From the NCBI RefSeq assembly GCF_006152145.1, contig NZ_VDFV01000002.1, positions 124,001 to 188,000 on the forward strand: DNA of 64,000 bases. The letters are read 5' to 3'. The position numbers were made by a program, and so were the translations under genes. Of the stretch, positions 1-6,948 are shown one piece after another. The first letter of the stretch is position 1. Each line of letters opens with the position of its first letter. A model generated the notes under the pieces. The model was not told the origin of the DNA and made no database searches. It was given only the letters and a program-made list of their open reading frames with translations. The DNA comes from Rubellimicrobium roseum (lineage in GTDB: Bacteria > Pseudomonadota > Alphaproteobacteria > Rhodobacterales > Rhodobacteraceae).

Positions 1-2
1 GG

Positions 3-1388
3 GTCGAATCGCGGGACGGGCGCGAGCACGTGGTCATCGATCCCTCGACCGAGGAAGGCGCCGTGACGATCATGCTGGCGGGCCCGCAGGACGTGGACGC
101 CGCCGTGGACGCCGCCAAGGCCGCCCTGCCCGCCTGGGCCGAGACCGACCCGCAGGAGCGCCGCGCGCTCGCCGGGCGCATCCTGGAGCAGTACGGGCGG
201 CGCGAGCGCGACTTCGCCGAGGCGATCAGCCGCGAGATGGGCGCTCCCATCGACTTCGCGCTGGCCGAGCAGGCCCCCTCCTTCTCGTGGCACCTAGAGA
301 ACTTCCTGACGGCCTTCGACCGGATCGAATGGCTGCGCCCGCTGGGCCCCAGGGGCAGCATGATCGCGATGGAGCCTATCGGCGTGGTGGGGCTCATCAC
401 GCCGTGGAACTGGCCGGCCAACCAGATCGCGCTCAAGGTGATCCCGGCGCTGCTGGCCGGCTGCACCTCGGTCCTCAAGCCGTCCGAGCAGGCGCCGCTC
501 TCGGCGGTGGTGGTGGCCGAGATGCTGCACGACGCCGGATGCCCGCCCGGCGTGTTCAACCTGATCCAGGGCGACGGGGCGGGCGCGGGCACGCGGCTGT
601 CCACCCACCCGGACGTGGAGATGATCTCGTTCACCGGCTCGACCCGCGCGGGGCGGGCGATCACGGTGGCGGCAGCCGACACGTTCAAGCGCGTGACGCT
701 GGAACTGGGTGGCAAGGGCGCGAACCTCGTCTTCGCCGACGCGGACGAGCGGGCGGTCGAGCGCGGCGTGCGGCACGTCATGGAGAACACCGGCCAGAGC
801 TGCAACGCGCCCGCGCGGATGCTGGTCGAGCGGCCCGTCTACGAGCAGGCGGTCGAGATCGCGCGCGGCGTGGCCGAGGCGACGACGGTGGGCCCCGCCT
901 CCGAGCCCGGCCCGCATATCGGCCCGGTGGTGAACGCGCGGCAGTGGGAGCACGTGCAGGGCCTGATCCAGAAGGGGATCGAGGAGGGCGCGCGGCTGGT
1001 GGCCGGCGGCCCCGGGCGGCCCGAGCACCTGAACCGCGGCTTCTTCGTGCGGCCCACGGTCTTTGCGGACGTGGTCCCCGGCATGAGCATCGAGAAGATC
1101 GAGATCTTCGGCCCCGTCCTGTCCATGCTCCCCTTCGACACCGAGGAGGAGGCGCTGCGGATCGCCAACGACACCGACTACGGGCTCACCAACTACATCC
1201 AGACGCAGGACGAGGCGCGGCGGCACCGCCTCGCGCGCAGGCTCAAGTCCGGCATGGTCGAGATGAACGGCCAGAGCCGCGGGCGCGGCGCGCCCTTCGG
1301 CGGCACCAAGGCTTCGGGGCGCGCGCGCGAGGGCGGCGCCTGGGGGATCGAGGAGTTCCTGGAGGTGAAGTCCATCTCGGGCTGGTGA
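3..1388 (+). CDS. Aldehyde dehydrogenase family protein (5' end outside window)
   Basis: NAD(P)-dependent aldehyde dehydrogenase oxidising an aldehyde to its acid; the substrate cannot be told from sequence. The frame is open from base 3, and the residues before the first possible GTG (VESRDGREH) look like the usual ALDH N-terminus, so the true start lies upstream of the window. Visible family motifs are ITPWNWPANQIALKVIPALLAG, the NAD-site FTGSTRAGR, the general-base segment LELGGKG, and the nucleophile segment GQSCNAPARM with its catalytic Cys. About 462 residues are visible against a usual 475-490. It is followed on the same strand after about 100 bp by a dioxygenase/hydrolase pair, which might share a detoxification role (inference). 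Confidence 0.93.
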   Translation, partial: VESRDGREHVVIDPSTEEGAVTIMLAGPQDVDAAVDAAKAALPAWAETDPQERRALAGRILEQYGRRERDFAEAISREMGAPIDFALAEQAPSFSWHLENFLTAFDRIEWLRPLGPRGSMIAMEPIGVVGLITPWNWPANQIALKVIPALLAGCTSVLKPSEQAPLSAVVVAEMLHDAGCPPGVFNLIQGDGAGAGTRLSTHPDVEMISFTGSTRAGRAITVAAADTFKRVTLELGGKGANLVFADADERAVERGVRHVMENTGQSCNAPARMLVERPVYEQAVEIARGVAEATTVGPASEPGPHIGPVVNARQWEHVQGLIQKGIEEGARLVAGGPGRPEHLNRGFFVRPTVFADVVPGMSIEKIEIFGPVLSMLPFDTEEEALRIANDTDYGLTNYIQTQDEARRHRLARRLKSGMVEMNGQSRGRGAPFGGTKASGRAREGGAWGIEEFLEVKSISGW

Positions 1389-1491
1389 GGCCTGGTCCCG
1401 CATCCGCGCACAGGGCCGGTTCGGGCGAAGGGAATTGGGTCCCCGGCCCCTCATCGCCTATCTCTCCGCCGTAAGGCTTGCGGAGGATGCG

Positions 1492-2424
1492 ATGACGGAC
1501 AGGATCAACGGGCTGCATCACGTCACGATGCTGGCGTCGGGCGCGGCGGCGAACAACGCCTTCTACACGCAGGCGCTGGGCCTGCGCCGCGTCAAGACGA
1601 CGGTGAACTTCGACGCGCCGGACGTCTACCACCTGTATTTCGGGGACGGGCTGGGGCGGCCGGGGACGGTGATGACCTCCTTCCCCTTTCCGAACGCCGC
1701 CCGCGGCAAACGGGGCACGGGCGAGGCCGCGCTGACCGCCTTCGCGGTGCCGGTGGGCAGCCTTCCGGCCTGGGAGGAGCGGCTCGCCCCCCTGGGCCCG
1801 ACCACGCGCGAGATCGCCTTTGGCGAGGAGCGGCTGCTGACCGAGGGACCCGACGGGGAAAGCCTCGCGCTCGTGGAGGTCGCGGGCGACGACCGGACGC
1901 CCTGGACCGAAGGGGGCGTGGGCGTGGAGACGGCGATCCGGGGCTTCCATTCGGTGACGCTCGCGCTGCGCGACGTGGGGGCGACGGCGGACCTCCTGCG
2001 GCTGATGGGCTACCGGGAGGCGGGGCGCGAGGGCGCGGTCACGCGGATGCGGCTGGACCGGGGCAACGGGGCGCAGGTCGTGGACCTGCACGAGGACCCG
2101 ACCGCCCGCCCCGCGCTGCAGAGCGCGGGCAGCGTCCACCACGTCGCCTTCTCGGTCGCCGACCGCGCCGCGCAGGCGGAGGTCCGGCAGGAGCTGGCCG
2201 CGGCGGGCTTCCAGGCCACGCCCTCGATCGACCGCGACTACTTCTGGGCGATCTATTTCCGCTCGCCCGGCGGCGTGCTGTTCGAGGTCGCGACCGAGGA
2301 GCCGGGCTTCGCCCGCGACGAGGCGCCCGAGGCGTTGGGCACGGCTCTGAAGCTGCCGCGCCAGCACGACCACCTGCGCGAGCGGCTGGTGCGGCAGCTG
2401 GAGCCCCTGGAGGGCCTGGCGTGA
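1492..2424 (+). CDS. Ring-cleaving dioxygenase, VOC superfamily (MhqO-like)
   Basis: A 310-residue protein with two vicinal-oxygen-chelate repeats: INGLHHVTML at residues 5-14 and GFHSVTLAL near residue 150, with a C-terminal metal-ligand segment GGVLFEVATEEPGF. This matches the family of MhqO/YkcA-type putative hydroquinone or extradiol dioxygenases, which use a bound metal to open aromatic diols. I chose the ATG at 1492 because GGAGG lies 7 bases before it; an upstream ATG in frame adds residues unlike the family. Its stop overlaps the start of the downstream hydrolase by 4 bases (GTGA), so the two are probably translationally coupled. Actual substrate unknown. Confidence 0.88.
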   Translation: MTDRINGLHHVTMLASGAAANNAFYTQALGLRRVKTTVNFDAPDVYHLYFGDGLGRPGTVMTSFPFPNAARGKRGTGEAALTAFAVPVGSLPAWEERLAPLGPTTREIAFGEERLLTEGPDGESLALVEVAGDDRTPWTEGGVGVETAIRGFHSVTLALRDVGATADLLRLMGYREAGREGAVTRMRLDRGNGAQVVDLHEDPTARPALQSAGSVHHVAFSVADRAAQAEVRQELAAAGFQATPSIDRDYFWAIYFRSPGGVLFEVATEEPGFARDEAPEALGTALKLPRQHDHLRERLVRQLEPLEGLA

Positions 2425-3011
2425 TCGCGGCGCGGCTCGACGGGGACGCGGGCGCGCCGCTCCTGCTGACCTTCCACGGCACCGGCGGGGACGAGAGGCA
2501 GCTTCTGGACGTGGGGCGGCAGCTCCTGCCGGGGGCGCATGTCGTTTCCCCCCGGGGCGAGGTGAACGAGCACGGGATGCTCCGCTTCTTCCGCCGCACT
2601 GGCGAAGGCGTCTACGACATGGAGGACCTGGGGCGCCGCACGGCCGCGATGGCCGGGTTCGTCGAAGGCGAGATCGCCCGGACGGGGGCCACGCGGGTCG
2701 CGGGCCTGGGCTACTCGAACGGGGCCAATATCCTGGCTTCGGTGCTGGCGCATCGGCCCGATCTGTTCACGGAGGCGGTGCTGATGCACCCTCTCATTCC
2801 CTTCACGCCGCCGGACGCGCCGGGGCTTTCGGGGCGGCGGGTGCTCGTGACGGCCGGGCAGCGGGACCCGATCTGCCCCGTGCCCCTGACCGTGCGCCTG
2901 TCGGACTGGCTGGAATCGCAGGGCGCGCAGGTGACGCTGCACTGGCACGGCGGCGGGCACGAGGTGGCGCCCGGGGAATGGGAGGCGGCGCGGGCCTTCC
3001 TGGCCGCATGA
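2421..3011 (+). CDS. Alpha/beta hydrolase, phospholipase/carboxylesterase family (MhqD-like)
   Basis: A 196-residue serine hydrolase beginning with GTG that overlaps the dioxygenase stop by four bases. It shows FHGTGGDE near residue 18 (oxyanion region), the nucleophile elbow GLGYSNGAN with Ser99, an Asp at residue 149 (GQRDPICP) and His180 (HGGGHEV), so the catalytic triad is complete. In Bacillus, MhqD is encoded with the MhqO dioxygenase in a quinone-responsive operon; the same pairing here suggests a joint role in quinone or catechol detoxification, but that is inference from context. Cytosolic: no signal peptide is visible. Confidence 0.87.
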   Translation: MIAARLDGDAGAPLLLTFHGTGGDERQLLDVGRQLLPGAHVVSPRGEVNEHGMLRFFRRTGEGVYDMEDLGRRTAAMAGFVEGEIARTGATRVAGLGYSNGANILASVLAHRPDLFTEAVLMHPLIPFTPPDAPGLSGRRVLVTAGQRDPICPVPLTVRLSDWLESQGAQVTLHWHGGGHEVAPGEWEAARAFLAA

Positions 3012-3015
3012 ACGA

Positions 3016-3042
3016 GGGGCGGCCCAATTCGGGGGCCGCCCC
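3016..3042. terminator. Bidirectional intrinsic terminator between convergent genes
   Basis: A perfect 10-bp stem (GGGGCGGCCC / GGGCCGCCCC) around a 7-base loop lies in the 79 bp between the convergent hydrolase and sugar-binding protein genes. There is no strong T-run on either side, as is common in very GC-rich genomes. Confidence 0.7.
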
Positions 3043-3090
3043 GCGAAGGCCGGGCGCGGAGAGGGATGCGCCCGGCGCGGGACCTCGGTG

Positions 3091-4032
3091 TCAGTTGGCG
3101 TTCAGGAAGTCGCCGATGTTGGAGGGGGTCACGAGCTGGAAGGGGATCCAGACCTTCTGCTCGACCGGCTCGCCGCGCGCCAGCGCCAGCGCCGCGTCCA
3201 CCGCGCCCTGGCCCTGGCCGGCGGCGTCCTGGAACACGGTCACGTCGAGGTCGCCCGCCTGCATGGCGGCAAGGGCGTCCTGCGTGGCGTCGATGCCGGC
3301 CACGATCACGTCGTCCATGGAGAAGCCCGCGGCCTTGAGCGACTGGATGCCGCCGATCGCCATCTCGTCGTTGTTGGCGATGAAGGCGTCGAACTCCACG
3401 CCTGCCGACAGCCAGTTGGCCATGAGGTCGGTGGCCTGGGTGCGGCTCCAGTTGGCGGTCTGCTCCTCCACGATCTGCATGAAGGCGCATTCCTCGGTCG
3501 CGATGACGTCGTGGATGTCCTTGGTGCGCTGCACGGCGGCCTGGTTGGACAGCTCGCCCTGCATGACGACGATCCTGGCCTCGGTCGCGCCCTGCTCCTT
3601 GAGGAGGCGGCAGACCTCCTGCGTCTGGAGCGTGCCGGACTCGACCTCGTCGGAGGCGACGAAGGCCTGGTTGTCGGGCAGGGTGTCGATGTTGATGGGC
3701 TGGCGGTTCACGAAGACGAGCGGGATGCCGGCGTTGTTGGCGACGTCGGTCATGGCCTGCGTGGCCGAGGTGTCCACGGGGTTCACGATAATCGCGTCCA
3801 CGCCCGCGGCGATGAAATTCTCGATCTGGCTGAGCTGCTTGCCCACGTCGTTCTGGGCGTCCTCGATCGTCACGTCCACGCCGTCGAGCGAGTCGGCATG
3901 GGCCTGGATGCCGCCCCGGAGCGTGGTCAGGAAGTTGTCGTCGAAGAGCGCCATGGAGACGCCGATCGTCTCGGCCATGGCCGAAGTGGAGAGCAGACCG
4001 GCGAAGCCGGCCAGAACGAAGGTCTTTTTCAT
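3091..4032 (-). CDS. Sugar ABC transporter substrate-binding protein (ribose/rhizopine type)
   Basis: Periplasmic type-I binding protein of 313 residues. A Sec signal peptide covers residues 1-20 (MKKTFVLAG...AMA, cut before ETIGVSMALF). The ribose-binding fold is shown by GKQLSQIENFIAAGVDAIIVNPVDTS and the second-lobe segment DAFIANNDEMAIGGIQSLKAAG. The ligand is probably a monosaccharide, inositol or related polyol (family inference). GGAGG precedes the ATG by 6 bases. No ATPase or permease gene is adjacent on either side, so within this window it is an orphan binding protein. It is preceded by a short leader ORF and hairpin described separately. Confidence 0.92.
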   Translation of the reverse strand: MKKTFVLAGFAGLLSTSAMAETIGVSMALFDDNFLTTLRGGIQAHADSLDGVDVTIEDAQNDVGKQLSQIENFIAAGVDAIIVNPVDTSATQAMTDVANNAGIPLVFVNRQPINIDTLPDNQAFVASDEVESGTLQTQEVCRLLKEQGATEARIVVMQGELSNQAAVQRTKDIHDVIATEECAFMQIVEEQTANWSRTQATDLMANWLSAGVEFDAFIANNDEMAIGGIQSLKAAGFSMDDVIVAGIDATQDALAAMQAGDLDVTVFQDAAGQGQGAVDAALALARGEPVEQKVWIPFQLVTPSNIGDFLNAN

Positions 4033-4090
4033 GTTGTTCCTCCCTGGTGCGGCGTCCGGCGCGCCGCGGATTCGTCAAGACCGGAGAGCC

Positions 4091-4106
4091 CCCCTTCCCC
4101 AAGGGG
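4091..4106 (-). promoter_or_regulatory. Leader hairpin upstream of the sugar-binding protein gene
   Basis: Perfect 6-bp stem with a 4-base loop (CCCCTT-GGGG-AAGGGG on the minus strand) between the 13-codon leader ORF and the binding-protein start. It could be an attenuator or an mRNA-stability element; only the fold is seen. Confidence 0.4.
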
Positions 4107-4123
4107 CCCGGATGTCGCGGCGG

Positions 4124-4165
4124 TCAGGCCGCCACGGTCGCGCGATGGATGTCCCAAGGCCGCAT
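4124..4165 (-). CDS. Possible 13-codon leader ORF (uORF) before the sugar-binding protein gene
   Basis: On the minus strand an exceptionally strong ribosome-binding site (GGGAGGGAGG) lies 6 bases before an ATG that opens a 13-codon frame, MRPWDIHRATVAA, ending in TGA. It precedes the binding-protein ATG by about 90 bases with a small hairpin between. It may be a translated leader peptide that tunes the downstream gene, or the preserved 5' end of a lost gene. There is no homology evidence; the quality of the Shine-Dalgarno is the sole reason for listing it. Confidence 0.35.
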   Translation of the reverse strand: MRPWDIHRATVAA

Positions 4166-4384
4166 CGTGGTCCTCCCTCCCGCGAGCGCGCACCGTCGTT
4201 GCGATGCCTGTCCGTGCCGCGACCGTTTACGTGACGTGAAAGCACCCGGAACGCGCCCCTCTGTCAACGCGAGGAACGGCCTTTCCCCCAATCCTGATGG
4301 GATTACACCAATGGGGCCTGACGAAATGCCCTCAAATGGAAGGATCTGGGCCTTGACGCCATCGGCCCGAGAAAGCGCGCGAGG
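4166..4384. other. Intergenic region between the sugar-binding protein leader and the ABC1 kinase gene
   Basis: About 220 bp on the upstream side of the sugar-binding protein and the downstream side of the kinase gene, which also reads leftward. It contains a segment CGTTTACGTGACGTGAAAG (about 4224-4242) that resembles a half of a LacI-type operator, but it is not a convincing palindrome. No gene is visible here. The promoter for the binding protein is expected in this stretch. Confidence 0.4.
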
Positions 4385-5710
4385 TCACGTGGCGGCAGGT
4401 CCCTCGATCCAGGGTCCCAGCCGTTCGCGCAGGTCCAGGCGAGCCCCGAGGAGGGAGCAGAGAAGATAAAGGCCACCGAGCTTGCGCTGGACGAAGAGAG
4501 TCTCGGCCGGCGGCACGCGCCAGCCGCTGCGGTCGAGCGCGAGTGCCATCCCCCGGTCGCGCAGGCGGGCCAGGAGGTCGCTCCGGCCGAAGTCGAAGGG
4601 ACCTTCGTGCAGCATCTCGCGCGCGGCGAGGTCAAAGAGCGCCAGCGCCTCCTCCCGCAGGGGCTCTGGCGTGCGGGCGTCGAGCGCGCCGAAGGCCCCG
4701 AGCGCCGCCTCGGCTCCGTCGCGGTCGCGGGCCAGCGCCGCCCGCAGGAGACCGCGATAGAGGTCGGCGATGGGCCGGGGCACCTCGCGCGTGGCGCCGA
4801 AGTCGAGGAGCACCACCCGGCGGCCGTCCCAGCGGTAGTTGGCGAGGTTGGGGTCGGTCTGCATCCAGCCCCAGCCGAAGAGCTCGCGCAGGGCGAGGTC
4901 GACCAGCCGGCCGGCCACCTCGTCGCGCGTGGCCTGCGGGGCCTGCGCGAGCGATTCCAGCGGTTCGCCGGGCTCGAAGGACATGGCGAGGACGTGGGGA
5001 GTCGAGAGGTCGGCATGGACCTCCGGCACGCGGAAGGCTCCGTCCCCGGCGAGGAGGCCCGCGAAGCGGCGCAGGTGCGCGGCCTCCTTGGCGTAGTCGG
5101 CCTCATCGCGGAGCTGGCGCTTGGCCTCGGCCAGCAGGGGGCCTGCGTCGAGCCCTTCGGGCAGGAGACCCGACAGGCGCAGGAGGGTCGCGACGTTGTC
5201 CACGTCGCTGTCGATGGAACGGGCGATGCCCGGATACTGGACCTTGACCGCGAGATCGCGCCCGTCGCGCAGCCGCGCGCGGTGGACCTGCCCGATGGAG
5301 GCGGCGGCCAGCGGCCGGGTGTCGAAATCCACGAAGCGCCCGCGCCATCCCGCGCCCCATTCGGCGTCGAGCACCGCCCCCAGTTGCCGGGGCGGCATGG
5401 GCGCGGCGTCGGCGCGCAGGCGCGCGAGGATGTCCGAAAGCTCGGGCGGCAGCAGGTCGCCCGCATCCATCGACAGGAACTGGCCCATCTTCATCGCAGC
5501 GCCGCGCATCTCGGCCAGCCGGTCGGCCACGCGGGCGAGGTTGCCGGGAGTGAGCAGGACCTGCTCCAGCCCCGGCCGCTGCCCGCGCGCGAGTTGCCGC
5601 GCGCCCTCGGCCAGCGCGCCGCCCGCGACGCCCGCGGCGAGGCCGCCCAGACGGGTGAGCCGCGCGAGGCGGCCGGAGGGAACGGGCAGGCCCTTGAGGG
5701 GAGGCGGCAT
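4385..5710 (-). CDS. ABC1/ADCK/UbiB-family atypical kinase
   Basis: A 441-residue member of the ABC1 (AarF/ADCK) atypical kinase-like family, associated with ubiquinone biosynthesis and lipid homeostasis. Characteristic features are the KxGQ motif (MKMGQFLSMD, Lys74-Gln77), the alanine-rich nucleotide loop AAASIGQVHRARL around residue 133, the invariant lysine in LAVKVQYPG, the catalytic-loop segment QTDPNLANYRW and the metal-binding LLDFGA. Unlike UbiB at 50869-52398, it has no C-terminal transmembrane hairpin, so it is probably a soluble ADCK3/4-like paralogue. Physiological substrate unknown. It is transcribed away from the parS-containing intergenic region. Confidence 0.9.
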   Translation of the reverse strand: MPPPLKGLPVPSGRLARLTRLGGLAAGVAGGALAEGARQLARGQRPGLEQVLLTPGNLARVADRLAEMRGAAMKMGQFLSMDAGDLLPPELSDILARLRADAAPMPPRQLGAVLDAEWGAGWRGRFVDFDTRPLAAASIGQVHRARLRDGRDLAVKVQYPGIARSIDSDVDNVATLLRLSGLLPEGLDAGPLLAEAKRQLRDEADYAKEAAHLRRFAGLLAGDGAFRVPEVHADLSTPHVLAMSFEPGEPLESLAQAPQATRDEVAGRLVDLALRELFGWGWMQTDPNLANYRWDGRRVVLLDFGATREVPRPIADLYRGLLRAALARDRDGAEAALGAFGALDARTPEPLREEALALFDLAAREMLHEGPFDFGRSDLLARLRDRGMALALDRSGWRVPPAETLFVQRKLGGLYLLCSLLGARLDLRERLGPWIEGPAAT

Positions 5711-5845
5711 GGGGGAACTCGCGGTCAGGAGGTCGCGCGGAACCTAGTCGGTCGCGGGCGCGAGGCCAGCGGCTCGCATCGCCTTGATCGGCGCGGAGCA
5801 GGCGCCAGCAAGGGACAAATCCTTGTAAACGCAAACATTCATACC
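5711..5845. other. Divergent intergenic region containing a parS site
   Basis: The region between the leftward kinase gene and the rightward WYL_2-like gene. It is relatively AT-rich for this genome (for example AAATCCTTGTAAACGCAAAC near 5817-5836) and must hold promoters for both genes, followed by the parS at 5846. No reading frame of note. Confidence 0.4.
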
Positions 5846-5861
5846 TATTTCACGTGAAACA
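5846..5861. other. parS: parS centromere-like site (ParB binding)
   Basis: TATTTCACGTGAAACA differs at one position from the 16-bp bacterial parS consensus TGTTTCACGTGAAACA. It lies in the intergenic region just upstream of the WYL_2-like gene. ParB-parS complexes organise and segregate origin-proximal DNA. The second site at 33379-33394 and the nearby dnaA block support a genuine chromosomal partition site, though parAB are not in the window. Confidence 0.85.
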
Positions 5862-5879
5862 TCCTCAGGGATCTCCGAC

Positions 5880-6236
5880 ATGCCCATCCCCCGGTTCCCC
5901 GTCCGGGCGGCCCCGCCGTCCGCTTGGCCCGAAGCGCCCGACCTCGCGATCAAGCGCGACCTCCTCGCCTCGGCGGGTGGGCGCTTCTGCGGCGTGACCT
6001 TCGTGAAGACGGACGGCACCGAGCGGCAAATGCAAGTGCAGCCCGCCGCGCTCGGCCCCCGCCTCAAGGGCGAGGCGGCGAGCGAACGGGCCCGGCGCGC
6101 GGCACGGACGCGCGAGATGCGGCACCCTCATCTCCTGCCGGTCTGGGATGTGCGGGCTGGGGCGCCGCGCTCGATCAACCTGCGCACCGTGTCGCGCATC
6201 GCGGTCGACGGGCGGGTGCACCGCTTCGGAGGCTGA
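5880..6236 (+). CDS. Small conserved protein with WYL_2/Sm-like SH3 barrel domain
   Basis: A 118-residue basic protein. The C-terminal part (FCGVTFVKTDGTERQMQVQP, then HPHLLPVWDVRAG and RSINLRTVSRIAVDGRVHRF) has the look of the WYL_2 (DUF2693) Sm-like SH3 beta-barrel family found in bacteria and phages. These domains are presumed to bind ligands or nucleic acid; the function is not established. The ATG lies 19 bases after the parS palindrome, so bound ParB could affect its transcription (inference). Two Arg/Lys-rich stretches fit nucleic-acid contact. Confidence 0.75.
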   Translation: MPIPRFPVRAAPPSAWPEAPDLAIKRDLLASAGGRFCGVTFVKTDGTERQMQVQPAALGPRLKGEAASERARRAARTREMRHPHLLPVWDVRAGAPRSINLRTVSRIAVDGRVHRFGG

Positions 6237-6288
6237 GGGAACAGGCCGCGCCCCGCGCGGTTCGGAACGGCCCGCCGGAGTTCGCGCC

Positions 6289-6948
6289 ATGCCCCCTGCC
6301 CTGTCCCTTCTCGACGTGGTCACCCATCCCGAGGACGAGACCTCGGACCTCGTGAAGCTCGTGACGGCGCAGGGCAGCCTCGTCGGGCGGCTGCATCCGG
6401 CGGATGGGGATGCGGCGATCCTCTGGGTCTTCGGCTCGGGCGGGGGCCTGGGTGGCCCGGCGGGCAGGGTCTACACGCGGCTCGCGGGGCTCCTCCAGCC
6501 ACGTGGCGTGGCCTCGCTGGAACTGGACTATCGCCGCCCGGGGGAGCTTGGGGCCTGCGTGCAGGACGCCCTCCTGGGGATCGCCTGGCTCGAAACCCTG
6601 GGCAAGACGCGGACCGTGCTGGTCGGGCACTCCTTCGGAGGCGCCGTGGTCATCGGCGCGGGCGCCGTGTCCCCCACGGTCGTCGCCGTGGCGGCGCTCA
6701 GTTCCCAGACCGCCGGGACCGGAGCCGTGGACGCGCTGAGCCCCCGGCCCCTGCTCCTCGTCCACGGCACGGCGGACGAGATCCTGCCGCCCTCCTGCTC
6801 CGAGGACATCCATGCGCGGGCGAGCGGGCCCAAGGAGCTGATCCTCTATCCCGGCTGCCGCCACGGGCTGGATCAATGCCGCGAGGCGCTGGACCGGGAC
6901 CTCCTGCTCTGGCTGGAGGGCGTGCTCAGGCCCGCCCCACCGCCCTGA
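6289..6948 (+). CDS. Alpha/beta hydrolase (dienelactone hydrolase-like)
   Basis: A 219-residue serine hydrolase. The nucleophile elbow is LVGHSFGGAVV, with an acid residue in HGTADEILPP and a histidine in CRHGLDQC near the end, giving a full Ser-Asp-His set. The substrate cannot be inferred. I used the ATG at 6289 (CCGGAG about 10 bases upstream); a longer frame from 6148 runs back through the preceding gene and is a shadow. Its 3' end overlaps the convergent oligopeptidase gene by 23 bp. Confidence 0.85.
   Translation: MPPALSLLDVVTHPEDETSDLVKLVTAQGSLVGRLHPADGDAAILWVFGSGGGLGGPAGRVYTRLAGLLQPRGVASLELDYRRPGELGACVQDALLGIAWLETLGKTRTVLVGHSFGGAVVIGAGAVSPTVVAVAALSSQTAGTGAVDALSPRPLLLVHGTADEILPPSCSEDIHARASGPKELILYPGCRHGLDQCREALDRDLLLWLEGVLRPAPPP

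Noticed and set aside
4224..4242. LacI-family operator before the sugar-binding protein gene
   Set aside because: Only a half-like CGTTTACG is present and no inverted repeat can be drawn with confidence.
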